Assembly: GCA_016709305.1 (NCBI GenBank)
Contig: JADJNA010000032.1
Location: 1-64,000, forward strand
Direction: 5' to 3'
DNA length: 64,000 nt
Source of the DNA: Candidatus Villigracilis saccharophilus
Lineage (GTDB): Bacteria; Chloroflexota; Anaerolineae; Anaerolineales; Villigracilaceae
Made by a program: the position numbers and the translations under genes. Within the stretch, counting starts at the first letter, position 1. Each line of letters starts with the position of its first letter. The notes under the pieces are model-generated. The model saw nothing but the letters and a program-made list of their open reading frames with translations, was not told the origin of the DNA and did not search any database. Of this stretch, positions 35,659 through 45,254 are shown piece by piece.

Positions 35659-37017
35659 CTATTTCCTGAACCAGCCGCGTTTTCTAGTCTGGTTGGGGTA
35701 CAGCCCGACCCGCGTCGCGCCTTCACGCACGGCAGGCACAAAGTGTGCCGCGAACCCCAACAACGCATCCGTGAACGGACCGAGCTCCTCCAGCTTCTCC
35801 TTCTTATATCTCCAGATCAAAATATCATCGCGGCGGTCCGAGTTGACCGCCTGCGCGGCAATGCGCGGATCGACCACAGGCAGAATACCGTTCGGGATCA
35901 GCGCCAGTTCGATCCTGTCCTCGGCCAGCGCCTGTTGCAGCATTTTGTGGGCGGACTTGAAGCCATCCCCGACCACCTGGTTGTAGCAAAGCTTAACCCG
36001 GCTGCCGATGAATTCATGCGCGCTGTTTTTTCCAACCACACTTGCCAGGGAATTGATCATGCGCGCGATCCAGCGGCGGGTCTCCGCCAGGTCCGGGATC
36101 TCAGGTTTGATCACGATCGCTATGCCCTCGGCGGCCTTCAAGGCGGCGCGGTGCACGACATGCGCGGGATTGATGCCGACATCCATGATGACCACACCGC
36201 CGGCCGCGACACCGGCTTCGAATAATCCCTGGATGACCTCGGACACTTTCGCTTCCTGCTGCAGGACTTCATCCCCGAGATCGTCGGTGATCAGGCCGGG
36301 CAGGACGCGCAGGGTGGGCAGATCTTCAAGCGCTGTGAACGCGTTCAAGTAGGCCGCCCCCGAAGCCACATCGCTCATGACCCCTTTTCCAGACTTTGCG
36401 ATCTCGCGCCGCAGCAATCCGATCATGGTGGTGTTGACCCGTTCCAGGCGCATGTGATATTGCAGCGAACCGGCGTTGCCGTCGGCATCCACCAGATAGG
36501 TTGTGATGCCGGACAGCGCCAGCGCGACCGCCAGATTAACGGCGACAGTCGTTTTGCCCGTGCCGCCCTTTGGAGATGTGATCGCGATCTTGCGCACCGC
36601 CATGCCGGATTGAATGCGGGCTGACATATCGCTGCCCAGAACCGCTCGTCGATACTGATCATCGGCGGCCAGGTTGCCGGCATCCGCCCTGCGTAGTTCT
36701 TCATATAAACGGTTGATATCCACATCCGATGGCGGATAGGCAAAGGCCGGCACACCGACCCCATTCGCCCAGGAGGACATGCCATCTCCAACCCCCGCTA
36801 CCACAAAGATCAATTTGCCGCGTTCCGCGGCCTTGATCAGACTCTCGGGCGAGACCGATGATTCCGGAGAGACCACGACCACAGCCCGAAAATCAAATAG
36901 GTCCAGATGCTGCGGTGAGAAGGCCGCGATCTGCGCAATGACCGAGTGCCCCTGTTCGGCCAGCTGCATGTTCAGACGCGAAGTGACGGTGCCCGCGCCA
37001 AGCAGCAATACCTGCAT
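35659..37017 (-). CDS. cpaE: CpaE-like MinD/ParA-type ATPase
   Basis: A 452-residue protein with an N-terminal receiver-like or Rossmann domain (MQVLLLGAGTVTSRLNMQLA) and a MinD/ParA ATPase domain with the deviant Walker A ITSPKGGTGKTTVAVNLAVA and Walker A' LVDADGNAGSLQ. In Tad systems such proteins place the pilus machine in the cell. The ATG at 37017 is chosen because it overlaps the stop of the upstream CpaB gene (TAATG); an in-frame start at 37074 would overlap that gene more deeply. Confidence 0.87.
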   Translation of the reverse strand: MQVLLLGAGTVTSRLNMQLAEQGHSVIAQIAAFSPQHLDLFDFRAVVVVSPESSVSPESLIKAAERGKLIFVVAGVGDGMSSWANGVGVPAFAYPPSDVDINRLYEELRRADAGNLAADDQYRRAVLGSDMSARIQSGMAVRKIAITSPKGGTGKTTVAVNLAVALALSGITTYLVDADGNAGSLQYHMRLERVNTTMIGLLRREIAKSGKGVMSDVASGAAYLNAFTALEDLPTLRVLPGLITDDLGDEVLQQEAKVSEVIQGLFEAGVAAGGVVIMDVGINPAHVVHRAALKAAEGIAIVIKPEIPDLAETRRWIARMINSLASVVGKNSAHEFIGSRVKLCYNQVVGDGFKSAHKMLQQALAEDRIELALIPNGILPVVDPRIAAQAVNSDRRDDILIWRYKKEKLEELGPFTDALLGFAAHFVPAVREGATRVGLYPNQTRKRGWFRK

Positions 37018-37922
37018 TATCGTCCTCCCAAAACTTCCGACCGATCCGCCTGGAAGAGGTCCTCGAAGTCCCAATAGGTGAAGCCGGCGGTGGGTGTCTC
37101 ATCGCTGCGCGCCATCAGGGATACGACCAGTCGATCGCCCTGCTGCAGCGCAAGCGACAACACTTCGCGGCTCGCGTTGGGTACCAGCAGCATCAACATG
37201 CGCGCCTGGGTCATGGTTGAAAAAGAAGAGTCAGCAGTGCTTCCATCCGCGGACTGGGTTGCAGCGGGCAGTCCCTGGACTGAGATCACGCGCACCCCCA
37301 TTGGAAACAGATCCTTTGCCAGCGGCGGCAAGGCGCGCCCGAGCGCCTCGGTCTGTTCCACTTCTGCGGGCATCGGCGTGGCTGTGGGCTCCATTCCGGC
37401 AATGATAAATTCCGGCATGGCAGTCGGTGTGGTCATTTGCTGCGGGCGGCTGCTGATCACCAGCGTGACTCCCACCAGGTCCCCGGGCAGGAATGACTCC
37501 ACATCCGGCGCCACCAGATTCATGGCATCCAGCGGCAGTGGAAATAAACTGTATCCGGGGTATTTCGCGAGCACCGCCGAGAGTCGGGTCCCCTCCGCAG
37601 CCTGGGCCAGGATCGTGGTGCGGAAGATGGGCTGACCGCTGAAGATCGGCTGCGCGGCCACACCGCCGACCACCCCGGCAACTTCATCTGCAGAAATATA
37701 CAAGGCGGCGTTGTCATCCTGAAAGACGGTTCGGGCGACAACATCCTCAGCAGTGATGACATCCCCGATATTCAGATCCCGCGCCGCAGATAATATTTCC
37801 ACAGTGGGGGGACGCTGGGCGGCACCGATTGCGTTTAGCGCGAAGAAAGCGGCCAGGAAAATTGCGACAGAGACACCGAGCACCACCAGGTTGATGCCGG
37901 TCGAGGCAAAGCGTTTAAGCAT
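37017..37922 (-). CDS. cpaB: CpaB-like Flp pilus assembly protein (SAF domain)
   Basis: A 301-residue protein with one membrane segment near the N-terminus (residues 10-30, NLVVLGVSVAIFLAAFFAL) and a SAF/CpaB domain (VEILSAARDLNIGDVITAED, VARTVFQDD, GQPIFRTTIL). A Met-rich, Thr-Pro-containing insertion splits the C-terminal half. The ATG at 37922 is preferred since GGAG lies eight bases upstream; the longer in-frame extension reads Arg-rich shadow sequence. It overlaps the upstream gene by eight bases and CpaE by one. Confidence 0.85.
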   Translation of the reverse strand: MLKRFASTGINLVVLGVSVAIFLAAFFALNAIGAAQRPPTVEILSAARDLNIGDVITAEDVVARTVFQDDNAALYISADEVAGVVGGVAAQPIFSGQPIFRTTILAQAAEGTRLSAVLAKYPGYSLFPLPLDAMNLVAPDVESFLPGDLVGVTLVISSRPQQMTTPTAMPEFIIAGMEPTATPMPAEVEQTEALGRALPPLAKDLFPMGVRVISVQGLPAATQSADGSTADSSFSTMTQARMLMLLVPNASREVLSLALQQGDRLVVSLMARSDETPTAGFTYWDFEDLFQADRSEVLGGR

Positions 37923-38487
37923 TTTGATTTCTCCAAGTTTGGGGTTTCCAGGGCAGGCTGCTCTGGGTGATGATCTGCTGGCAGGCGGGTGTATCGGAAA
38001 TGATTTCTTCCAGACTTTCCAGTGTCTGGTGCAGGAGGCCGTATACCACCGCCAATACAAAATCCGTACGCAGGTGCGCCGACTCGAACAGGGCGTTGTG
38101 CACCTGCGCGGTCGCGCGCGCAATCTCCATGACCTGCGCGTCAGCCAATGCTTCGGACGAGATACGCGGCATGTCAGGAAAACACATTTGGATCAGGTCA
38201 GCCAGATCGGTTTGAATTTGCTGGGGGGATGGTTCGGAGCTGGCTTGCAATGGAGGAGTGAGCAGACCTGCAACTGAAGTATCGGGATCGAGGCGCAGCT
38301 GCTCCACTGCGCGTGATAACTGTTTGAGGCCGGCTTGAAAACCCTCCATCAGGCGTGCCTGCGCCTGCGGAGGCAATGCGGCGACCGCTTCGACATTACG
38401 CAGCGAAACATGCTTTCGCATCTCAGCCGGCAGGCAGGCCAGCACCCGCTGCCGGCGTTCGCGTTTGGATTGGTATGTTTCGCTCAT
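37915..38487 (-). CDS. Unknown protein heading the Tad-like cluster
   Basis: A 190-residue soluble, helix-rich protein with a Gln/Ser-rich middle. Start ATG at 38487 (MSETYQSKRERRQRVLAC) is chosen from an upstream GCAGGT; a longer frame starts at 38580. It overlaps the CpaB gene by eight bases, so it is co-expressed with the pilus genes. No family was recognised. Confidence 0.65.
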   Translation of the reverse strand: MSETYQSKRERRQRVLACLPAEMRKHVSLRNVEAVAALPPQAQARLMEGFQAGLKQLSRAVEQLRLDPDTSVAGLLTPPLQASSEPSPQQIQTDLADLIQMCFPDMPRISSEALADAQVMEIARATAQVHNALFESAHLRTDFVLAVVYGLLHQTLESLEEIISDTPACQQIITQSSLPWKPQTWRNQNA

Positions 38488-38547
38488 ACCTGCATGATAT
38501 GAAATTACGCGGGAGGGTATTTGGCAGGTGTCGCTAAGGAACGCAAA

Positions 38548-38578
38548 GCGGGCGGATGCCTGTTTTGCATCCGCCCGC
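38548..38578. terminator. GC-rich hairpin between unknown gene and Tad-like cluster
   Basis: Arms GCGGGCGGATGC (38548-38559) and its reverse complement (38567-38578) with a seven-base loop. It follows the stop codon of the 38597-39067 gene on the minus strand and should end its transcription; the T-run is weak. Confidence 0.6.
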
Positions 38579-38596
38579 AAGCTGTGCGAGTTTTTT

Positions 38597-39067
38597 TTAT
38601 GGCAGGAGTTTCTGGTTTCCGACGGGGTTGCCCGGCAGTTTTAAACCCTGGTAGGCTGCTCCGATCCTGAGCAGGGTCTCAATGACCGGCAGGACTTTCA
38701 TGATCACCTCCCAGAAGATCTTCAAGAAATTCGCAAGGTTATCCACGGGAGTCGGGTCTCGCTCCAGTATTTCCTTATGCAATACTGCCAGGTTTCGTTT
38801 GACCTTTTGGCGTTCCATATCGTAGGTGCGCGCGCCTTCTTCGGATAGTTTTCCATTCCGGCACCAGTTCAAAACATCATCCCCGATCTTTTCACAAATG
38901 GTATGGATCCTGCGAAAGTGTTCGGAATCCCTGAGTTGGTCTGTCGTATACACATGCTGCATAAGAACCCATGACCCCTTTTTTAAATGGATCTTTGCCG
39001 AAAGCTGATTGAGTTCATATTCGACGAGGCTGAATTTTTTTGTGATACTCAGGGAGTCCTGATTCAT
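38597..39067 (-). CDS. Unknown 156-residue protein
   Basis: A mostly helical, charged protein whose C-terminal third has a hydrophobic stretch (about residues 112-135, FLKIFWEVIMKVLPVIETLL) that could be a membrane or packing helix. No family was recognised. It stands alone between the Tad-like cluster and a 235-base gap. Confidence 0.65.
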   Translation of the reverse strand: MNQDSLSITKKFSLVEYELNQLSAKIHLKKGSWVLMQHVYTTDQLRDSEHFRRIHTICEKIGDDVLNWCRNGKLSEEGARTYDMERQKVKRNLAVLHKEILERDPTPVDNLANFLKIFWEVIMKVLPVIETLLRIGAAYQGLKLPGNPVGNQKLLP

Positions 39068-39302
39068 GCTCTACCTCTTATTCCATATGTGGCGGGTCGC
39101 CGCCCTGATCCCAAACTTGATGATTAAGTATAGACGGTGGAGGGGAAGTAGTCGATTGACCTAAACAGGGGGATATGAGTGGGCAGATATGACCATTGGG
39201 GGGGGGTTTTTACAATATTATTGCTATTGTATTTCCGACACACATATCGCTTTGCGATCAATCTGTCTCATTTTACACAGCACCCATTTTGATCACACCC
39301 GA

Positions 39303-40130
39303 TCAGGGTTTTCCTTGATCCCAGCTCCGGATCAACATAAAAATAATTACAACACAAATCAACCCGAGAACACTGGCTTCCAGACCAAATTGACCGCCAG
39401 TCAACCATACTGGAACTTTGTTAAAAACGGGCTTCAACAACCCCGATTGATCTGTGCCGCTCACACCAAAGCCAAGCACCCCGCCTTGCACTAAATTCGC
39501 CATAAAATGCAGACCGAGCGGCATGCCGAGGCTTTTGGTACGGAGGAATGCCAATCCAAACACGAGCGATGCGATAAAAATATTAATACTTGCCAAAACT
39601 TTTACCTCACCCGTCATGCCTGGGTTATTCAAATGGGTAAGCAGGAAATACCCTGCCATGATCAGTTGGGCTGGCACTTGACCGAGTCCAGCGATAAGCC
39701 GTTGAAAAATAAAACCCCGAAACAACAATTCTTCTGCCAGCGCAACCCCTGCAAAGAGCAATACAGTTGAGAAAAAGATTGAGAAGCCAGCCGGATTCCA
39801 TTGCCAATGAACCCAGCCAAAAATCCACAGGACGAGCGCGGGAACAAGCATGAGCGCAGAACCAACCAAACCGCCCAAACAAAGTTCCTTGAACCAAAGC
39901 GCATTGAATTTTCCCAAAAGTTCAGCCAGTGGTCTTCGGCGCAGCAACTGACAGATCCACGAGGCCAGCAATATGATCACAGCTTGCAACCCAATCGAGA
40001 CATCCATGGAGTTTTGCTGCGCCATTATTAAAGCTGGCACAAGTAACGAAGCCAGTACAAGAAAGAAGATAAGAATCCACCAGCCGTTGCGCAACTGGCG
40101 TTCAGAATTCAGAAATGGATTGATCAACAT
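39303..40130 (-). CDS. CPBP-family intramembrane metalloprotease
   Basis: A 275-residue polytopic membrane protein of the CAAX-protease/bacteriocin-processing (Abi) family. The metal-binding motifs are complete: EELLFRGF (EExxxR), YFLLTHL (FxxxH) and HFMANL (HxxxN). About eight membrane segments are predicted. Bacterial members act in bacteriocin immunity, signalling or protein processing; the substrate here is unknown. It is followed upstream by DUF4386 membrane proteins on the same strand. Confidence 0.88.
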   Translation of the reverse strand: MLINPFLNSERQLRNGWWILIFFLVLASLLVPALIMAQQNSMDVSIGLQAVIILLASWICQLLRRRPLAELLGKFNALWFKELCLGGLVGSALMLVPALVLWIFGWVHWQWNPAGFSIFFSTVLLFAGVALAEELLFRGFIFQRLIAGLGQVPAQLIMAGYFLLTHLNNPGMTGEVKVLASINIFIASLVFGLAFLRTKSLGMPLGLHFMANLVQGGVLGFGVSGTDQSGLLKPVFNKVPVWLTGGQFGLEASVLGLICVVIIFMLIRSWDQGKP

Positions 40131-40168
40131 AAGACACCTTCATATTCCGGGTGGAACCTTGTTATGCA

Positions 40169-40891
40169 CTACACAGATTCAGCAGCACGTTTTTCCCATT
40201 TTTCGGCGTTGACACCTTTAATCAGAAGCCATATGGGGAAAACGATTTCAAGAAACGCAAGGGAACCGATCGAGGTGAAGAGCGCTTTGTATTGAGGGAG
40301 AAGCATAGTCCCAAAATCCTGAATGAAGTAGCACAAGGCTACAACGAGCAGGATGATGCCCAAAAATTTAGGAAGGTAACCTGACTTGTACACCAGGTAG
40401 CCAAACACCAAAAGATGCAGCCCAAAAAACAATCCCCAAATCAGAGTTACGGATTCGTGAGTATTGAGAAATAGAAGCACGAGTGCCTGCGATTGATCCG
40501 GCGCGAATACTGTTAGATATCCTGCGCCGCTTAGAAGCAGCAAGACAATAAAATGATTGAGCAGATTGATTCCCTGAATAACCGTCATTGCCAATCGGGA
40601 AAACGCTGCAGCCAGAGAAAGAGTTTTGTTTACTGGCTTGACTAAAACATAGAGGAGCACAGTCAACACGATCTCGATCAAAAAGACGATTGAGTCGCTG
40701 ACCATGCCAGCGCGGAATAACCCTTGAGAAGCCATGATATTGTTGGCTGTTGCTGCAGCATCGCCAGGCACAATCAGTGTAGTGGGAATGTATAGCATAC
40801 TGAACGGCGCCAGCACAACGATCAGCAAAGTTAGGATTGCCGCAATTCTGGCGGTCATCTGGATTGAATTTGTTTTTATGGTTGTAGTCAT
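40169..40891 (-). CDS. DUF4386 membrane protein
   Basis: A 240-residue protein with about six to seven membrane segments, matching the DUF4386 pattern: N-terminal ARIAAILTLLIVV, the central SRLAMTVIQGIN and FFGLHLLVFGYLVYKSGYLP with FLGIILLVVALCYFIQ. Function is not established for the family. It lies next to a second, divergent DUF4386 protein (40926-41606), suggesting duplication. Confidence 0.85.
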   Translation of the reverse strand: MTTTIKTNSIQMTARIAAILTLLIVVLAPFSMLYIPTTLIVPGDAAATANNIMASQGLFRAGMVSDSIVFLIEIVLTVLLYVLVKPVNKTLSLAAAFSRLAMTVIQGINLLNHFIVLLLLSGAGYLTVFAPDQSQALVLLFLNTHESVTLIWGLFFGLHLLVFGYLVYKSGYLPKFLGIILLVVALCYFIQDFGTMLLPQYKALFTSIGSLAFLEIVFPIWLLIKGVNAEKWEKRAAESV

Positions 40892-40925
40892 GGTTTTCTC
40901 TTTTTGTGAATGATATTAAATTCTG

Positions 40926-41828
40926 TTACTCTTTAGCCGATTCAAAAACGAACGCAGCGGAATTGAAGCCCTTGACGATCAACCACACGCCGATGGACAT
41001 TTCCCACAGACCGCCTGGAAGGGTGTGGAGTAGTTGTAGATTGAAGCCCAAAACTTCCAGCATGGATCCGAGCAGAAAGCTCACGTAGCCAATGAAGCCC
41101 CAGATGACGAAAAACTGCGGCACCAATTTTGCGCGATAGAACCCGTAGCAAAGTGATAAGCCAGCCATCCCTAAAGCGACCATGCCGATCTGGTAGGTGT
41201 AAGCCTGCGACTGAGCGAAGAGCGTGCTCAAGGATTGAAGATAGGGAATTTCAGAAGCGCCGGCTTTCAGGAACTCAGCACCCAGCGGGATTTGAAGCAG
41301 GATAAATAAAGCCGAGACAGCAATAACAGCGGCTTCAACGATGCGAGCACCGAAGTAACCGAGCGCGATGCGTTCGTTGTTTTGCTTGAGGATCGGGAAC
41401 ATCATCACTCCGTGAGCGGCGTCACCTGCGGCGGCGATCACCCAGAGCAATGCACCGATTGCGATCATCATGCTCCTGGCAGAAACCGTGTCAAGCTGAC
41501 CGGGTGTGCTGAGCACCGACCCTGCAATGCCGACTACGAACCCCATGATGTACAGCGCTCCCACTACTTTTGCCGTCGTTCTGTATGTGTTAACTTTTGT
41601 AGCCATGATATTTTCTCCTTTGGTTGAATGAACTTGATTGACCGAGACCAGGGGCATACCCAGGTCTCTCACTTTCCGTAGTAACCCGTACAGGGCTGGC
41701 TGATCAGGCACAGGTCCAGAAAGAAGCGTTTTTCCATCCGCTTCGAGGGTGATGGAAAATCCGTCAAACCAGTCTGCCCATTGACTGCCCAAGTGCCCTT
41801 CGATCCTGATTTGATACTCCTGCGCCAT
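40926..41828 (-). CDS. DUF4386 membrane protein with in-frame N-terminal small domain
   Basis: The frame codes for 300 residues. The first 65 (QIRIEGHLGSQWADWFDGFS, TLLSGPVPDQPALYGLLRKV) match a small stand-alone protein often found beside MalT-type LuxR regulators. The rest is a DUF4386 protein of about 226 residues. An internal ATG at 41606 has AAAGGAGA nine bases upstream, so the DUF4386 part is probably also, or only, translated from there. Loss of the stop of the small protein would explain the fusion. The MalT-type regulator gene starts further upstream on the same strand. Confidence 0.8.
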   Translation of the reverse strand: MAQEYQIRIEGHLGSQWADWFDGFSITLEADGKTLLSGPVPDQPALYGLLRKVRDLGMPLVSVNQVHSTKGENIMATKVNTYRTTAKVVGALYIMGFVVGIAGSVLSTPGQLDTVSARSMMIAIGALLWVIAAAGDAAHGVMMFPILKQNNERIALGYFGARIVEAAVIAVSALFILLQIPLGAEFLKAGASEIPYLQSLSTLFAQSQAYTYQIGMVALGMAGLSLCYGFYRAKLVPQFFVIWGFIGYVSFLLGSMLEVLGFNLQLLHTLPGGLWEMSIGVWLIVKGFNSAAFVFESAKE

Positions 41829-41928
41829 TGCCTTTCACCTTTTGTTTGAATTAACGTGCGCGAAATATAACGGCAAGGAGGATTGCCGTTTAGAACCAAA
41901 AGTATTGTTTGAAGTATTGTTTAGGGGA

Positions 41929-44650
41929 TTAGAACAAACCCAGCTCGCGGGCGCGTGCCACGGCTTCGGTGCGGCTTTTTGCCTGCAGCTTGCCAAAGAT
42001 GCGCAGGTTATGACCTTTGACCGTGCTCAATGCCAGGAAAAGTTTCTGGCTTATCTCGTCATTTGAAAGTCCCTCAGCAACGAGACGCAACACTTCCAGC
42101 TCGCGCTCGCTCAATGGATCGATCAACGCTTGAGGATTGGCAGGCTCGGGTTTTGTTTTGTCAAAGGCATTCAGCAATCTGTGGATGTAGGGGTTGAGCC
42201 TGTCACCTTCACCCGCATGGCTTAATGCTGTCAGCATCTCCGCCATTACTTTGCCTTCATTCACAAAAAAGCGGAAGTAGCCTTCTGGTTCAGCCAGGGT
42301 CAATGCGTGTTTGAGGGAGGCGAGTGCTTGCGATCTATCTCCGTATGCATGGAAAGCGAGCATTTGCACCGTCAGGATCTCAAGCATGCTGCCCATTCGC
42401 TTTGCATTTTCGGCTGTCTGCAAAAGACGCGACAACAATCCCAGCGCATCCAGAATTTTATCTTCTGATGCAGTGCTTTGATATTCAGCAATCAAAACCC
42501 GCGAAAGAGTGATATGTTCGAATTCGCGCAAATAACTGAGTTCATCGTTAACTGTAATTCCATGCTCGCGCACCCAATCTTGCGCCTTGGATAATTGTCC
42601 CTGCCTGAGGTAGATGCGCGCCTTCAACGCTTCGACAGGACGCGTGTTGGGAATGGGCGTGCTGATATACAAACGCTTGGCTTCATCGAGAAATTCAAGC
42701 ACTGCATCCAAATCTCCTTCAGACTCTTTCAAGCGGGCCTGAGCAAGACTCCTGCGATATGGAAATTCTATGAGGGTTGATTGCTTTCCCAACTCCATGC
42801 TTTGCTGAAAGTATTGTGCGGCAGATTCATCATTCCCCATTTCATGATGCAGCAACGCCAATCCCAAATGATGATGGGCTAAGATCTGATTCACTTCCCT
42901 GCCATACGTGGCTGCATGTTGCAGCGACTGTTCATAAGTCCGCAGCGCTTCGCGGAGATGTCCCTGAGCGGTTTGGATTTCCGCCTTGCCTGACTCACTG
43001 GCAATCGAAAAAATATAATTACCCGCCTTCCATGAACTATCGATCCAATCGCTCATGGATTTGCAAGCCGCATCCAGATCACCGCTTGCCCAATAGGTGC
43101 CACCCAGCATCGCTGCGGCTCCAGCACGCATGAATTGATCTCCTTCGGGGGCAAGCTTGATCGCCAACTTTGCATACTTGACCGTGGCAGAGAAATCGCG
43201 CCGCGTCTGTGCATTGTAGGCGCGGGCAAAAGCAATTCTGGCGGGCAGCGTTTGAATCTCTTTTTCATCCACGACAACCATCGCTTCGGATGAACCTTCG
43301 ATACACAACTCAGCAACCCGCAAACTAGACTCACTGGACTCCACATCACCCATATCCATGAATGCCCACGCGATCTGCGTGCATAACACGGGACGAGTGC
43401 GGATCAAACTCGCTGGGAGCTGCTTCACCCACCCAAGCCAGGCAGCCGACTGAAAGCTTTGATTCATCCCCTGCCAATATTTCTCAGCCAACCCAGCACC
43501 ACGACTGAAGTCTCTGGCAGCGATGGCGTGTTGAAATGCTTCAGCCTCTTCACCATTCTGTTCGTACCATTCACTGGCACGGAGGTGATGTTTGGCAATC
43601 TCTTCGGGCTTTAGGGTTTGTTCGTGCCGCTGGCGGAGCAGGTCATTAAAGAGATGATGATAGCGATACCAACGTCGGTCATGATCGAGTGCCACGATGA
43701 ATAGATTGGCGCGTTCCAAAGATTCCAGTGTTTCCTGTCCAGAAACAGAAGGGTCGAGTAATACCGCATCGCACAGCGGACCGCACAGGCGGTTGAGGAT
43801 GGACGTGCGCAGCAGAAATGCTTGAACATTTTCAGGCTGCTGGTGCAGAACCTCTTCGAGCAGATAGTCCAATACGAAATGATGCGCACCTGTAAATGAT
43901 TGGATGAAGCTGGCGACATCGGCGTGCCCCTGCATGGAGAGCGCCGCCAGTTGCAAGCCGGCGATCCAGCCTTCGGTGCGGGCTTCGAGCGCGGCAATAT
44001 CTTCATCCAATAGATTTAATCCCATCACTTGGTTTAGAAATTCCGCAGCTTCAGCAGGGGTGAAACGCAGATCGGCAGTGCGTAGTTCAGTGAGTTGATC
44101 GCGGACGCGCAGGCGTGCCAATGGCAGGGATGGATCTTCACGAGTAGTGATGACCAGATGCATTTGTTGCGGCAGGTGTTCCACCAGGAAAGTCAGGGCT
44201 TGATCAACTGATCTGGAGTCAAGCAAATGGTAGTCATCAAGGACGAGGATGAAATCATTGGGAATGGAATTTATTTCATTGAGCAGGGTCGTCAAAAGCG
44301 ATTCAAGTTCTGGCATTTGCGGCGATTGCAGAGCACCCAACACCCCCGAGCCGATCTCCGGGACGAGGGTCTGCAACGCCGCAGATGAGATACGTCAAAA
44401 AGCGTTTGATCTCGGCATCCCCTTCATCCAATGACAGCCACGCGATCGGTCGCTTGCAATCTGAAACCCATTCGCTTGTCAATGTGGTCTTGCCAAACCC
44501 TGCCGGAGCAGAGATAAGAGTCAGTTTATGTTTAAACCCGGTGGTTTGATTTAAGCCCGCATGCAATTGCTTCATCAAGCGGGCACGCAAAACAGTTTTG
44601 GGGCGGGGCGGAGGCATATATAACTTCGACGCTAAAATAGGCATGGACAT
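41929..44650 (-). CDS. MalT-type LuxR-family regulator (STAND ATPase), frameshifted
   Basis: About 905 residues when a one-base shift near 44388 is bridged (fragments 44303-44650 and 41929-44376). The N-terminal ATPase has Walker A ISAPAGFGKTTL (about residues 45-56) and DFILVLDDYHLLDS as Walker B. A long TPR-like helical sensor follows, and the C-terminus is a LuxR helix-turn-helix (LSERELEVLRLVAEGLSNDE, ALSTVKGHNLRIFGKLQA). Such regulators bind an inducer and ATP, oligomerise and activate transcription. The gene lies directly upstream of the small-domain/DUF4386 gene, probably its target. Confidence 0.88.
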
Positions 44651-44812
44651 GAATCTATTATAAAGCCCGTGGAAAAAGCCGTGAAAAGATCCACTCAGAA
44701 AAATTCTTTAGATCTTATGCTGACAGCGTATGCTACTGCCCATATTTACAGGATCTAACACCCCTGGTTTGATTTCAACCTTTGCCGCAGCCTGCCATTC
44801 CTGCCTGTGAAG

Positions 44813-44845
44813 AAAACATCCGATGCGGTCCGCATCGGATGTTTT
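44813..44845. terminator. Intrinsic terminator after the DUF4332 gene
   Basis: 16-base perfect arms (AAAACATCCGATGCGG at 44813-44828, and 44830-44845) around one base, five bases past the stop codon at 44850 on the minus strand and followed by TTTTCTTC on that strand. Confidence 0.75.
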
Positions 44846-44849
44846 GATC

Positions 44850-45254
44850 TTAGTACTCGACCGCCCGTTTGAGCGCCTTGGCGGCTTTGATCCAGGCTTT
44901 CACGTTACTCAACCCGGGCATCTGATTCACCTTGTTGAGTTTCGCATTCGCCTTGGTCATTGCTGCAAGCAAGGCTTCAGGATTGCGGCCGGCAAGTTCC
45001 ACCACAGTATCCACCCCTGCAGCTTCGAGCAGGTCGGAGTATTGTGTCCCGATCCCATTTACGCGAAACAGGTCAGCGCGGTTGACCCAGGCAAGAATGC
45101 TTTTTGTGCTGAAGCCTGTGGCTTTGGCGAGGTCCTGGCGGCCCTTTCTAGTGGCGCCTTTCTCTAACAACCCGCCTGTTCCCCGAACACCTGCTGCATT
45201 AAGTTTTGCTGCGTTGACAGGTCCGATCCCCTCAATTTCAATCAATGTAGGCAT
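44850..45254 (-). CDS. DUF4332 (helix-hairpin-helix) protein
   Basis: A 134-residue protein with two helix-hairpin-helix-like motifs: IEGIGPVNAAKLNAAGV at the N-terminus and RVNGIGTQYSDLLEAAGVDT in the middle. The pattern matches DUF4332 proteins, which are thought to bind nucleic acid. AAGGAGAA lies eight bases before the ATG. It is monocistronic, ended by a clear terminator. Confidence 0.85.
   Translation of the reverse strand: MPTLIEIEGIGPVNAAKLNAAGVRGTGGLLEKGATRKGRQDLAKATGFSTKSILAWVNRADLFRVNGIGTQYSDLLEAAGVDTVVELAGRNPEALLAAMTKANAKLNKVNQMPGLSNVKAWIKAAKALKRAVEY

Noticed and set aside
37922..38123. N-terminal extension of the CpaB frame
   Set aside because: The added 67 residues are Arg/Cys/Trp-rich shadow sequence of the upstream gene, and a clear Shine-Dalgarno site supports the ATG at 37922.
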